Shown here one piece after another: positions 1-13,460 of a DNA stretch of 64,000 nucleotides. The stretch comes from Monomorium pharaonis. Its lineage: Eukaryota; Arthropoda; Insecta; Hymenoptera; Formicidae. Every line of letters starts with the position of its first letter. Position 1 is the first letter of the stretch. Where the stretch lies: contig NC_050469.1 of the NCBI RefSeq assembly GCF_013373865.1, forward strand, positions 26,028,046 through 26,092,045. Reading direction: 5' to 3'. The notes under the pieces were generated by a model. The model ran no database searches. It had not been told where the DNA came from and saw nothing but the letters and a program-made list of their open reading frames with translations. The position numbers were made by a program, and so were the translations under genes.

Positions 1-590
1 CCGCATTTATTATTTTATTTTACATTTTAAAATGCTTCCTTCTAAAGCATATAACAGTCAGTTAAACTCATCGATGTAATTAACGTTTCTCATGAATGTC
101 AATGTCAAGCGATATCTTCCTTTGCTGTTTCGATTTTGTCGAAATGCTTCAATGTTTGAATGCTTGGAGATTCATTGATATAAAATTTCTCTCTCATTCT
201 ATATGTGTGTATATGCGCACGCGATGGTAGTCACAGTAGTCGAGGTGTCAATTACCGCTTCTGCTTAAATACCGGTATCCGATCATTCCACGTGCGCTTC
301 TTCTATCTTATCTTACGGTCCGCGGTTTGTATCTACAATCTACACGTCCCATGAATTAACGCTTATCGTAATCAGAAATTCCGACGGTGTAGTCTTCCGG
401 AATAAATGATGCCACAACTGGTTTTTTCTTTTTCGTTTCTTTTTCGCCGATTACGAGCAACCCTTTATTAGTTCGATGATCAACATGGTGATAATATGAT
501 CGGCATTACGGTTCTGAGCGATCGTTCATCATAACACGGTGTCAAGATTAATTACACGACAATTACTTCAAGTGATTTGTGGGTTTTATA
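1..590. other. AT-rich intergenic DNA, left edge
   Basis: I see no supportable gene. Open frames here are short, AT-rich and without codon structure. The stretch leads into the weak small-gene candidate that begins at 591. Confidence 0.6.
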
Positions 591-1055
591 ATGAACGCCT
601 GTAATAATAAGTGGAATTGTACAATTCGGTTGCTGCTTAAGAAAGAAGACGTCTTTACAATGAAATGTACCGGTAAAATGACTAAGCTGATTGTTATATC
701 GATAACAGTAAGCTTTATTTTATGCACTGTGCAAATGTATTCTCGTATGTAGGATAACTGTGGTACATATGTCACAACAAAAACTTAATTTATTAATATT
801 AATTACTATATTTTAGAGAAATATACTTTGTATTGTTTATTACTAAGAAAATTTAAAAAGTGGAATATTAATTTTATCATGTTTGAAAAAATTTTTAGAC
901 ATCTCTACATTTTTGTCTTTGCATTTTATTATATGCATATTAAAAAATGTAGGACATATAGTAATTCAAAAGTAGAACAAAGAATACAAGAGCTAACTTG
1001 TATTTGGTATATTTTATTCTTTATTAGCTCTCTACACTTATGTACCACGAAATAA
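591..1055 (+). CDS. Weak candidate: small two-exon secreted or membrane peptide
   Basis: An ATG at 591 opens a short frame that includes a second ATG at 660. The second start is followed by a signal-peptide-like run (LIVISITVSFILCTV). A possible donor GTATGT follows position 744, and a pyrimidine-rich acceptor TATTTTAG ends at 816. Joining 591-744 to 817-1055 keeps the frame (154 nt, phase 1, then 239 nt) and gives 130 residues ending at a TAA. The second exon is very rich in Tyr, Phe, Ile and Lys, which AT-rich non-coding DNA also produces, so the join may be chance. I recognise no family. It could instead be the signal-peptide exon of a gene whose next exon lies elsewhere, or not a gene at all. 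Confidence 0.2.
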
Positions 1056-1078
1056 TCATTAAATGTTTACACTCCCTA

Positions 1079-1109
1079 CAGAGAGAGAGAGAGAAAGAAA
1101 GTAATCATG

Positions 1110-1141
<32 letters not shown>
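1079..1141. repeat. (GA)n microsatellite, interrupted
   Basis: Two GA tracts are separated by a short AAGTAATCATGAGC-type interruption. Simple repeat. Confidence 0.95.
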
Positions 1142-1144
<3 letters not shown>

Positions 1145-3032
1145 AATGCTACTCAGCATTGATTACAGTTGAATTATAGTTATGATAAATTGAATTCACG
1201 ACAGTAAATTTAAATTACTTTATTAATATTATTAATAAAAAACTGAAATCCCAACACCGTACTAATATAACAGTGTATAACAGAATGATTACGAGCAAAT
1301 TACCTTTATTTCTTTTATTTTTGTCTGACTTTTGCGGCATAAATACCGGCGTTATCTCCTAATGAATTGATGAGTCTATTATTCATTTCAAATATTTACA
1401 AATATTAATCCATAGTCATAGTATAGACATGTCTACTTATCTATAGTCTGCAAGTGCCTATAGATGTCTATACCTGTCTATCCATCCATAGATATAATTT
1501 GTACTATGCCTATATATTAATCGACCTCCACACATTTTTAAATAATAGATTGACGTGACGTGAGATATTATATCTATCTATAATATTTACAAATTTATTG
1601 CTTTCGATTAAAATACATGCACCCGAGTTGTAATATTACATTGTTTTGTAAAAATAAATAAAAAATCCAAATAGCACAGTATCCAAAATAATTAATATCT
1701 TAAAAAAATAGTTATTATACGCAAAATTTTTTATTTATCTTTCAAGTATGTAGCTATAATATCCAGATATATAAGATTTTATAAAACATCGTAAATGAAA
1801 GTTATTTTCTTTATAAATCGTACATGAATTAGTGAAATAAATAGTAATATATAAATTATTAATTTTACGAGTAAAAAATAATGAATAATAAATTATTATA
1901 ATAAGTTATTTATCACTATTGTAGTTCCATTGTTGCTCGACATCTTCCAGGCCTTTGCTTCTTCTCTTGATCTTCCGTTGTTGCTACTTCACTTATGGTA
2001 CTAACACAACACTTACACACAAAAAACACGGTTACGACCGCGCGTACTAATCACTAGAACATGATAATCGTACGATACTTCACGTGGCATCAATCGTCCA
2101 ACCTTACTAGCACGCGATGTGCATTCTACTATATATCATGACAGAGAATTAATGTTGAAAAAGTATGATCCCATCAACCTACGATCCGCTTAACACATAC
2201 GACGTCTCGCAAAGTACAGAAATACAAACGAACATAGAAAGGCGAGGGGTTTAAGCACATCACCGATGTATAAATACCGATTATATGTTACGCGGCTGAC
2301 AGATATTAAGATACGGACTTAATTACGACAGTAACTTGCTAATTAAACGCAATGTTGCCCAGCTCAGCGCTGATCCGTTCCGCATCCTTGATGCTGTGTT
2401 AATAAGCGAAAAATTAGAAAATAACATATTTACTCTGCATACTGTGCAGTGTCGATGCGATTAATGTAGTCGAGTTAACTAATTGAGATGCGATGGATCG
2501 GCCGGAAATATACAATCGAAATTCACCATGCGTAACACATTTCGGACGTATAAGTTCGCGCGCGAATCATAAAATAATTAATTCCTAATTTTATATGTGC
2601 ATGTGATTTTGATTCTTTCTTAAAATAAAATAAATTATGTGAAATATTTGTTTCAATAGATAAATAATTTATTAAATATAAGTGAAAGAATGGCTTATAT
2701 CAAAGCGAATCTTAGTGCCTAATAATATAATTTCTAGGTCACACAAATTGTGCACCAATTATTTATCGATCTTAAAACTCAGTTTTAAAGCTCAAACTAA
2801 ATTATGTAATACTATTATTATTAGATTAAATTGACAAGCAACTTAATAATACTTTGAGTATTTGTTAGCATTTTAAAAACATTGTAAAGAATTTGTAAAG
2901 AGGTTATTTGTTGTTTCGATATATTTAAAAATTATTAACAAATCACTTACGGATTTTAATTAATTGCACAAAATTATGATTCCTGCATGATTATACAGCA
3001 GTTGAACTTTTCACATTCTGAAAGAGAGTTCT

Positions 3033-3036
<4 letters not shown>

Positions 3037-3085
<49 letters not shown>
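3037..3085. repeat. (CT)n microsatellite
   Basis: About 24 uninterrupted CT units. The Arg-Glu-rich minus-strand frame across it is an artefact of the repeat. Confidence 0.95.
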
Positions 3086-3088
<3 letters not shown>

Positions 3089-6000
3089 TTCTGTTGAGAG
3101 ATATCCTTTATCAGGACGCAAAGCATCAAGTTTAAAAGATATTGATGTATTATCATCTAGTTTTTTTAAGATTTGTGATTCTTATTTTACTGGTGGAATA
3201 AATTTCTACCTTAAAAATTAAAAGAATTTTCTTAAATATAGCAGGAAGATAGAATCGAAAATTAAAATTTTCTTGGATTCTTTCACTCGAAAGGTGACCG
3301 CTTTTTCACTCCAGCATCCCTTTTTTAAAAAGATAATAATACGATATAATGCACGGAACGTGCGGCGAACGTCACGCGTCGTTACGTACCGACTTGAACT
3401 TTACTCACGGCTACCATGACCTTGTGTACAGAACGGTCCGCTATATACGCCATGAAGAAACACCATGCAAGGCCATACGCCAGATGATTCGCTGTTGTTG
3501 CAAAATATTTGGCTTAATGCAATATAATAAATATATAAAATAATTTGTTTATCTTAATTTTTGTGAATGGTTAAGATGTAACAATTTTATGTAAAAAGAT
3601 ATTTTTTATTTTATTTTTTAAACGAAGAACGTTTGTATGTATTAATTTGTTGTTACCAGTTTATGCTTTTATATCCTAAAAGAAATAAAAATATAAATGA
3701 AGATCTAATAAATCAAGAATTTTTCACGTAATAAAAAAAAGATTAATAAGGGTAATAAAATTTATTTGTCACAATTAAATTTTGTTTAATATATAAAAAT
3801 TATGGATATTCCATGGAATAAATTCGATAACGAATAATGATAATAACAATATATGATTTACATACATTTTTCAAAAAAAGTCAAACGTGAGAGGATTAAA
3901 ATGTTAGTTTTATTTTTTACACGACACTGTAGCAAATGTAAATCAAAATACGAGATTACGGTATGATTCCTTGTCACAATAACTCATTGTCTTTATATAA
4001 GTCCATTGAACAACTTAATTAACAATATGAGCATATGATGATGAATGTGTTCGGTGAAAATGATTCGAATAGAAAGTATCAGGCAATTTCTCCAAGTCCA
4101 TATTGACAAAGAAAACATAATCAAGGGTGATGAGTTTGATAATGTAATAATAAGATGTCTCTAAAGTATTATGAGAAAAGAAAGCGAAAGGAGTAATCCA
4201 TTTGTTTCCATTTATGTTTTTCGGACAACCAGGAAGTTATACGGAAATTATTAATTGCCACATAAATACCAAATGCATTCGTGCATGCATTCGAAGCTTT
4301 CAATCGTGATTAATTGTTTATCACACTATAATACGTTCGCTGACTTAATAAGAAACTATATGGTGTCACGACAAAAAAGTAGAGAATCCAATGGCAATAT
4401 ATGAATTCGCTTCGATCATTACAATTTCTAATTACCGTATTATTATTTCACTGCTCCTCGCCATCCGTCAACTATATGTGGCGTATCGACGGTTAATTTG
4501 TCAAAGAGCAATGAATTAAACTGTTCGCACATTTGCAATTCATATTATCATACGTCATTATTATCATACGCCATCGATCGGTGATCGTATTTTCCATCAC
4601 GAGGGACATTCAGCTAGGCATTCACTAATCTAGCGCGTCTGAGCGGCGCTCGCGTAGAAATTAATTCAGAAATGGTTTTCCGGCGATGACGTCGATGCGA
4701 CTCCACTTGCTGTCAGCCGGCGAAGGTATCTAAGCCCGCAAGAAGTGCCGCTATGTCCCACATAAGAGCCGAGGCGGCGGAGGATAATTCTGGGACAGCC
4801 GACCGGCGCGTTCGGTTATTACGTACCTTCCGGGTCCGGCTTGATCTTTTTTTTTTTGATTCTTAAACCTGATACCTTCGACAGACTTCAGTATATACTT
4901 CAATCTCTTTATTTATGAAGAAAAGAAATAACATGATATACTTTGTGTAAAAAATCGCGACTTTGCCAGTCACGTAGATATTTTGAGAAATTAATTGCTT
5001 TGACAAAAAAAATCTATCTGTTATTTATTGTTGATCAACTCGCCAAATCAGTTTCCATTTCTTACTTTTTTTTAGATTAATCTAACGGAATTGTCTCCTG
5101 TGTTTGGAAGAAATATTTTGTGTTTTACTTCAGGATTTTCTGGCACAAGGGGATGACTGGCGGAGTCGCGAGGCGCTCAATGGGTATTTTCTTATTAAAA
5201 TTACTTTCTGAATTATAATCATACGTATACACGTTAGGAGTAAGTGAAGAAAAATGAGGGAAGATTTACGAGCAGCTCTTTTCCGCTAAATGCCATGACT
5301 TGTCCTTTCTCTGCTTATTATTCCACTTCAAGACCGCAGATGGTGGTTGAACCACTTAACTCGTAATTCAGCATATCCTTACTGACTGAGTTAACGCGTT
5401 CGGATTTTTTTTTTCCGTCGTTGCTGCGAAGAAAAAGCCCGTTTATGATTACACGAGCGAGTGTTATCGTGAATTTTTTTGCAAAAGTTACCGTGAGATA
5501 GAGCCAACTTCGGAGCCGCGTTTGCGCGGAAGCGAGGTTTTTCCGCGAACATCAAGAGGAATCGAATGATTATGCGGCGCGATAAGTGGATCACTGGTAC
5601 GTACTGGAAATCGCCGGGACGTCATTAAGAACAGGTCCACGGTGCCTTTGTCGATCGGGAGATGTTCTCCCTCGCCCGTTGATTCTCTTCTCACGTCGAA
5701 TTCCTCCCGTGTCGTGGAGTATCGTTTACTGTTTTTCAATCTCGGAATCTGCCGTCTGGAATGTGCTCCTCTCCCAATCGACACCCGCTTGCATTCCCGA
5801 CGTACTCGGGGGAAAAACTACTTCCTGAATGAACCGTCAGTTAGTATCACGCATCGCCTCATCACCGATGGTGCGAACCCTTCATCATGCTGTCAGAATG
5901 TATCGCAGGATGTAAAAGATGGACTGGAACAAGGTTGCTCGGCATTATTAACTAACAGTAGTTTTTATTGCTCGACTCTTGTTGGGAACGTTATTCGTGT

Positions 6001-6859
6001 CTGAACTGTGTACAAATTTTTATAAAAGGCAATTATTTATATTTAAATAATTTACTGTTATCATGACCACGATGAAGAAAATTTCTAAACGGACAAGAGG
6101 AAAAGCAACTTCTTCATTTTTTAATTATCTCGATATTTTTAATGTCAATTAAATCATTATATTGTTAAAAACCATTATAATATATTTTTACATAAAAATA
6201 GTAAAAAAATTGGGAGACTTCCGAAAAATAATTTAATTTATATATCAATATCCAAAATATGAAATTTCAATCTAAAAATGCCAGTTTTTATTTTGCTCAA
6301 TATTGTAACGGAAATGTTAACAAATATTTTTCAGCCAAGAAAATGTAGACGCATTACGTCAATTCTATCTGGAGCACTGCGCTGCTTATTGCATCGTAAC
6401 AACGAAGCGAATAATATTATAACTTTCACGGGCGCGCATAGATACTGATACCGATATCAGCATCCACACTCGTGAAAGTTCGGCTATTCACTTTTCTTCC
6501 TGATCTAATGCGAATATCGCTTCCTGATCTAGTGCGATTTCGCCCGCAATTACGTTATGCCCGATTTATTTAAATCAGATCGTCTTTTACTCATTTCACG
6601 ATTTGCTCCAAATATTATATTCTCTCAGAATTACGACCCTATATCCGAAACTACTACTTCGCTCGCAAAGTTTATTGTATGAAAATAGAATTTTAATTCT
6701 CTTAAAAAGATCTTGTTTTCGCATTTGTAATTTCTTGTATTACATAATATTATTTTGTGGATATAACTCTCTATAATTTTATATTACGTCATTTCAGATT
6801 GAAACCATAACGGTGAAGAAATGTTAAGAAACTATGTCGTTTGACTGGATTTAAATCCC

Positions 6860-7784
6860 CGGAGTGCTTCTTCGAGCATTCATCTTCAAAGTGCACCCCG
6901 GTTTAATTTTCGCAGGAAACGAATCGTTCGAAAACGAACCCTCCCCCCTCACCCCGGGATACGGGACCACTCTCGAACATTCGAGAGATACCGTATCGCC
7001 CATGTGCACCGTATGTCAAGTTCACCCACTTCGCGCATCGATCGTCGTCGTTGGCGGCGGCAGCGGGAAGAGCAGCCTCTCTCGCTCGCGCTCGCTTAGC
7101 ATACGCACGTTGTATACTTGTATCTGGCGGCAACGACGACGCGCGACGGGCGAAGGTTGTTCAACTCGGGCGGATCTCGTAGCACCGTCGGGTATAACGG
7201 GTCCTAAGGCCCGCGCGCACCGGCCACGCGCGCTCCACCTTCGTTCGGCTCGCCTCCTCACGGCCAGGCGAGCGCGCGTGCACCGTGTACCCTCTTCCTC
7301 GGCCCGCTACGGACCTTCTCCAACCTTCTCCAACCTGGGTAGCGCGAGCACGACTTGTCGGACAGCCAGTCAGCCGTGCACCATTGTCGAAAGATCGTCC
7401 GGATAGTCGACACACGCGCGTCTCCCGGCACTCGTCTTCTTCTTCTTCTTCTTCTTCTTCTTCTTCTTCCTCGCTTCAGTCCGCCTCGCGTCCGGTGTCG
7501 CGACGTCGCGAATTTTCGAATATCGCGGTAAACCCGGTCGGATTCCGAAGTCGGATTCATTCCGGGCGTTTGTACTTCCTCCGGTGATACTTCTTCTTTT
7601 TTTTCTGAACAGGTGGTCGTCGTAGAGGTAAACGCGCGCGCGGCTTCGGGCGAGTTCGGTGGTGCGCCGTTAAAGCCGTTTCACGTATTCTCGCGATCGT
7701 GCGTTTCGCGTAACCGGTCGGGTGTGTGTAGAGATCGCGTTTGAAGTGAATCTGATGCCCCATCCAAATTAATCGTGACATAGG
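6860..7784 (+). promoter_or_regulatory. CpG-rich block, probable 5' non-coding first exon and promoter of gene A
   Basis: Base composition shifts sharply from AT-rich to GC/CpG-rich over about 900 bp, and every frame opens briefly on both strands, as expected of CpG-rich DNA without stops. The block ends in a strong donor (ATAG|GTAAGA, last exonic base 7784). The next good plus-strand acceptor before a signal-peptide ATG ends at 15105, seven bases before the gene A start. I therefore infer a non-coding first exon ending at 7784 and an intron of about 7.3 kb. The transcription start is not visible; no clear TATA box was found. It could also serve a different gene. Confidence 0.45.
7434..7469. 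repeat. (TCT)n trinucleotide repeat
   Basis: About 11 TCT units within the CpG-rich block. It reads as poly-Ser in one frame and poly-Arg on the other strand; neither looks translated. Confidence 0.9.
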
Positions 7785-10700
7785 TAAGACCTCAATCCCT
7801 TCTGATCAAATACTGTTAAGTGGCCCACTTGATTTATTCAATCATGTGAATTTATTACAATATTTGTTTTTATCGGTGATTTTTTTTTAATTAATCACAT
7901 TTTGAACATAATTAAAATTTCAAAGACTACGTACAATTGGTTTATTCTTTCTTTTAAAAAATCTACATGAGAATATCCAACTAATAAAAGAGAAAATGTT
8001 ATATGATATTTAAAGTGTAATATTCACAACATCTTTATATAATAATTATTTTGATTTATACTTTTTTTAATTTTTTTCAACTGTTGATTCTTGTTGATTG
8101 TTGATTATTATCAATTAAAAGTTTCATCTGCGTTTGTCGGCTTGTGCATTGGTCTGCTTAATAAACTTCTTGGAAAGATATTAATTGCACTTTAACATGC
8201 AACTGCCTGAACGCATATTAACTATATTAAATGCGATATTACGGTATTATAAAAATTTTTGAAAAGTATAACACGAAAATAACGGAATTCATTAAAAATA
8301 AATTTCCGCATTTATAATTATGTAACGGTTATAAATTTTAATGAATGCGCAAAGATATCATCTTGTTGAGAAATGTAAATGAGTGATATTACAGTGTATG
8401 TTGGAGTATACAAAAACGAACAGGAGCATCGCATGGCTCAGGTTCGAGATGTGATACCGCTGATAAATGATACTGTATCTATTTCATTGCATTGCAACCT
8501 GCAGTCATTTCCTCGTGAAGATCTTGCTGCTTTTCTTCCTGTTTCTCTTTTTTTGCCCCATTACGTTATGTTACACTTGTTGAATCGTGTTGCACGGATC
8601 TTACTACATTGTCTCATTAGATGATTAAAGGTAATAGGAGCACTTTTGGAATTTATACGCCACGCTCCAAAAGAGATCTGCAAATGAATGCACAGATTAT
8701 TTTAATATGCCAGTTGACCCTTATTTCTACCGAATTAAACGTTAAAAACGGCAAGATTCCAAATAAATATAAAATTAAACAATTTTTAATCTTTGGGATT
8801 GTTTCATCATTAAAGTTTAAACTTCTTATTAACTCCAGTTTTTTTGATTCTAAAATTAAAATCTTTTTTTTTTATATTTGTACAGTTTAATTATTTCTAA
8901 ATTTTAAAAAAATTATATTATAATTTATAAGATATGAAATTGCTTTTATTAAAACAAACTGATATTTTCAAGGAGGTAGAGAAAAGGGGAAAAAGAGGGT
9001 AACGTGACTTTCTATTTTGTGTTCTACAGAGAATACTTTATTAAAAAAATTTTTCAAATTTATCAATATTTTCCGGCAAAAGATTAAACTCTTACGTACG
9101 AAGAAAAGAGAAAATGATTGTTACGTTTCTCTTACATATGAATACTTTTAATTTTCAATTTGTATAGATTTTTTCTCTTTTTCTCTCTCTATTTCTCTGT
9201 CATTGAATTATTTAGTATTTCACGCTTCAATGAGGTTATTTCTCACAACGAAAGCATCACGCCGATAAGAAGTTAGCCTGCTGCATCTTCCGCGATAATG
9301 AAGTAGCAGGCATTATTGTTGTTAATGAGTTAAGTTAAAGATCGATAAGAGGCACTTTTGCGTGTAAAACGTCTATTGCGCGAAATCGTCACGGTGGAGG
9401 CGTATCCGATTTCCAGAACGCAAACAGCTTATCTACCCCTTTGAATAAGATTCGATCTGGTCGCGTTGAAATTAATGCGATTTTACTGACCCGAATGATC
9501 CGAAGACGTGGCTCTCGGGCCGATCGTTCTGCCTTGTTTCGTTTCTTATCCGCCGTGATCTAATTCTAGCGGCGATAGATGTTCGACGCTCGTTAGAGCG
9601 CAAATCTGTTTGTTAAATAGCGTGTCTTTATGGCGCGCGATCTTTTCCGCTGGCGTTCAGCGTTCCGGAAACGAGGATCTCATTCTTGCAGCGAATCCCG
9701 AAAATATTATGAATAATCTTCGATGATTCCTTTTATCAGATCGTCGACTTGAAGGTCGATACGTTTTGAACTATTTCTGTTTTTCTTTTTTATTTAAGAG
9801 AATATCATCTTCTATTGATAATATTTGTAAGGATATCTGGTTTTAAGGAAGTAATCTTTTGCTTATACGTTTAATAAGTTTAATTAATTAATGTAAGTTG
9901 CAAAAAATTTTGTGTTGGCATTTTTTTTATTTGTTATAATCTGTTAATTTATTATCTTGTACATTAAAAATTGCTCGTTAACAAATTGAATTGAATATAG
10001 AGAGGAGGGGACTATTTCCTCGTAAGTGCATTTGCGTCTTTTTACGCTACAATGTATACGCAAAATTGCTACCGTGGTTGCCACTGAAAATAGTCAGTGC
10101 GTAAATAAAAAGCGCATGAATAATAACAATTATTGTTGCGTACAACGCAACTGTACGGTTCTGTTCATTAGAAGGACAAAAACTATCGACTTTATTCAAA
10201 TGATTAAATAAAAAATTGAAATATTTGTTTAATTTTTGTTTATTAAATTTATACTTTTAAAATAATACAGTTATTATAAACATGGTAAATAATAATCTTT
10301 TTGTTTTATATTTTTTATTATAAATTTTCAGGGTGTTAATTTTAAATGGATTAATGTTTAAAACATAACTTTAACTTATTAACTTTTTTTTTAAGTTAAA
10401 ATATATACATATGAAAGAAAAAAATACATTCTTCACCTGAAAATATAAAGAATATGCATTATACATTTAATTTACAAAATATTTATTTAATAACTCATAT
10501 TGTATGTTTTTTTATTGTTTAGTATAATCGAATTTAAAAAAGTTTAAAAGTTTTTATTTAATATATAATATAAAATAATATAAAATAATACTTTTTAAAT
10601 TTATTCTTAATTTAATTTTATTTTAATTTTTCTTAGAAATTATATATCTATATATATCTATATATAATGTGCTATTGTTTGATTAATATATTACTTAACC

Positions 10701-12787
10701 GGTATACATCCAGAATGTTAAATCTCTTCATAAGATTGTTTTACGACCCGACAAAATCGCCTGCAAGCGGTTTTCTGGTTCGTGAAGAAACATTCAAATG
10801 GTTAACGGTACGTACTTCGTTCGTAGAATTCGCGCGTCGGATTCTACGGCTATTCTACCAATGGAATAATGTCCTGTCGGAACTTCTCGTACACTTCGAC
10901 CGCTCGAACGTTCCCCGAGATGCACGATGCGGCGCGGCGTCACATACGAAGGACGCCCGAAGAAGATCGACGCCGGTTCGGTACCGTTAGCGGACACGAA
11001 TATGAAAATGAAAAGAATCCAACGGTAAAAAAAAAAACAACCGCGTGACAATCACCCGCGATCGTTAGAGAATTCCATCCGAGGGAGAGTTAATGTAAGG
11101 TTTATGTCGAGCTTCTTCTCAGCTGGGAATTAAAGTCTATCTTCAGTGGAGATTTCAACGCAGGAGGAAGAAACGTTCCGTTCGTTTATGATCAGCCCTC
11201 TTAAATCGTCGCGCACCTGCGATCGCCGCAGTGTTTAAAATACTATCTGTATAATGTAGCGTTTTCTAAATTGATTTATAATATTTATATAGATATTTAA
11301 TTTTTACTTACCGATTGCAACTTTTATTCAAAGGCCAGTTGTTATGATTTTTTACTCACGTTTTTTAAAAGGTCTCTTAGACCAAAAAAAAATTTGTTTT
11401 ATCCGCGTTGAAGAGGTTCACGGCATGAAATTCCACGAATTACATTGCGCAGATGAATGCTTAGCTTACGTCAGTGGTAAAGTAATGTTATTGTTTGCAT
11501 TCCGCGTGCATAGACGTTTGGAACAATCGGAAATGAGCATCGAATACGAATGATGTTTTTCAAGCGGGACCTTAGTTGACAAATCGGTGATCAAAGATTC
11601 ACGTCGTGTAACCTCGTACGTAAACTCATCAGAGTCAACTGTCTCGAGAATTGCGTCATTGGTGACCATTAATGATTGCGTGCATTTTGAGTTTTTTTTT
11701 CATTATGGTATCCTTTGCAATAAAACTTTTCGTATTCGGGTAAGAAAGATCGTATCTATTAGTTAATTATTAAAGATCTATGTTTCATATAGTTATAAAG
11801 ATAACAATTCCCGTGTGGAAATTCATCTAGGCATGCCCTATTTAATATTGGTCTCATACGGGCGTTACTTAGGCATCCAAAATAAAGGCTTTTCGGACTG
11901 AAACCTATTCAGGACCTATTCAGGACCTATTTAGAATATTTGAACTTGGGCTTGCCTGAATTGGGCCTGGTTTAAATTTATAACTTTTTCCCCAAGACTC
12001 ACAGTTAGGTTTGCCCGGTTACAGCCCATATCGGACCTAGTTTGAATTAGATGTTTGCTCCAAAACAATTATATTTAGGTTTGCCTAGTTATAGCTTTTT
12101 TTCTCAATTCTTACATTTTAATTATTTTAATATATTAATTGTATTAGACTTAAATATTTCAAAGTAACATACCATTTTCCATGTCTGATAGACTGAAGTA
12201 CTTAGCTAATACATTATTTATATAATCTATTATTTTATTGAGTTTGTTATCTTCTATGTTTGGCTTTTAAATAGATCGTAAAGAAAAACAAAAGTTTTAA
12301 ATAGAATATTAATTGCAAATAGCCGATATCAGACTCGTAATATGTTTTTGTAAGATTTAAAAAAAATACCATTTCTGTATTACAAATACTGATATCTATT
12401 TCGATTGATTAAACGATACGATTATATGTATAATACATAATGCATAAAATATAATAAACTAATTGATATATTTTAAAATTGTTTTTATTTATTTATTAAA
12501 TATAATAAATTGGGCAATAATATATCCTGTAATTTTGGCCTAATTTATTTTACATATATAAGCCCAACTTAAATATAATTAACCATCTAATTAACCATTT
12601 GAAACGCTTCAAAGTATTAGTGCTAAATAGATTGCAATTACCATCAAATTATTAAGGTTATGGAAAAAGATAAATTTAACAATGAAATTAATAGGTAAAT
12701 AAATTAATGCTATTTATTTTTAGTATATTTTGCAAAATTTAACTGCTTTTATAAATAATATAATTGCGTCAGTTTATAACATATATA

Positions 12788-13420
12788 GTACAGGGAAATT
12801 AGACTCAGAAACCACTGTTTCGAAAAAAAATTGTAAGAGGCACTTTTATTGCAGATTCTTATTCGGAAAAATCATACAATACATTAAATAAAAATTCAAC
12901 TCGGAAAAAATTGGGAATCGTTGTGTAAACAATGAAAGAAGGTAAAAATTTTCGTTTTTTTGGCAATAAACAAAATTTATTACTGTTAGCAAAAAACAAA
13001 AAATATAAGCTTATAGGTATTAAAAATATCTATTAAATGAGCCGTCGAACGTTCCAATTGGTTTATTTTTTAAGGAGAAAAAAATTAAAAACTGCTAAAA
13101 TTTACCTTTTTTTAAATTGTTAATAACAAATGGACAAGTGATGGCAAATTCTTGTAATAGGGCTTAAATAGTAGCAGTTACTATTCTCTAAAAGTCTTGA
13201 AAATTTCAGCCCAAAACATTCATAACTTTTGACACAAAGCTATTTTTTATTTAATTATTTTTTAATTTTTTAGTTTTTAATTAACATTGTTTACACAATA
13301 ATTTCAACATTTTCCGAGTTGAATTTTTGTTTAATATGTTTGTATAATTTTTCCGAATAAGAATCTGCAATAAAAGTGCCTTTTACAATTTTTTTCTCGA
13401 AAAGTCTAATTTTCCTGTAC
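12788..13420. mobile_element. 633-bp MITE with about 150-bp inverted repeats and TA flanks
   Basis: Both ends begin GTACAGG and continue AAATTAGAC. The arms of roughly 150 bp match well as inverted repeats, including the shared words GGCACTTTTATTGCAGATTC, AAAATTCAACTCGGAAAA and TTGTGTAAACAATG. TA lies directly outside both ends (12786-12787 and 13421-13422), the target duplication expected of Tc1/mariner-type elements. No coding capacity. It is inserted within the larger element. Confidence 0.75.
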
Positions 13421-13460
13421 TAATAGGTATATATAGACAATAACAAGTACCATTTTTGAT

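Larger units (their letters stand above)
1056..6859. other. Long AT-rich intergenic region with two GC-richer islands
   Basis: It contains GA and CT microsatellites and two GC-richer patches, about 4600-4850 and 5390-6000. Open frames exist on both strands in those patches, the longest 120 codons at 5642-6004, but they overlap each other in several frames and show no recognisable protein character. I see no supported gene. The patches could be regulatory DNA or unannotated first exons. Confidence 0.5.

Noticed and set aside
1930..2055. Minus-strand 40-codon stretch ending in a stop, with hydrophobic start then polar coding-like residues
   Set aside because: No start codon and no convincing acceptor or donor; too short to support.
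3349..3543. 64-codon ATG frame with a Cys-rich end
   Set aside because: No signal peptide or recognisable motif, and the composition changes to AT noise at its end.
5642..6004. 120-codon plus-strand frame with an ATG
   Set aside because: Overlaps comparable frames on both strands, with no signal peptide, domain or splice context; typical of GC-richer non-coding DNA.
6864..7587. Several Arg/Ser-rich frames of 80-180 codons on both strands
   Set aside because: CpG-rich block with few stops and a TCT repeat; better explained as promoter and 5' untranslated exon.
8379..8624. 81-codon ATG frame MSDITVYVGVYKNEQEHRMA...
   Set aside because: No family, no splice context, and it lies in the inferred gene A intron; could be chance.
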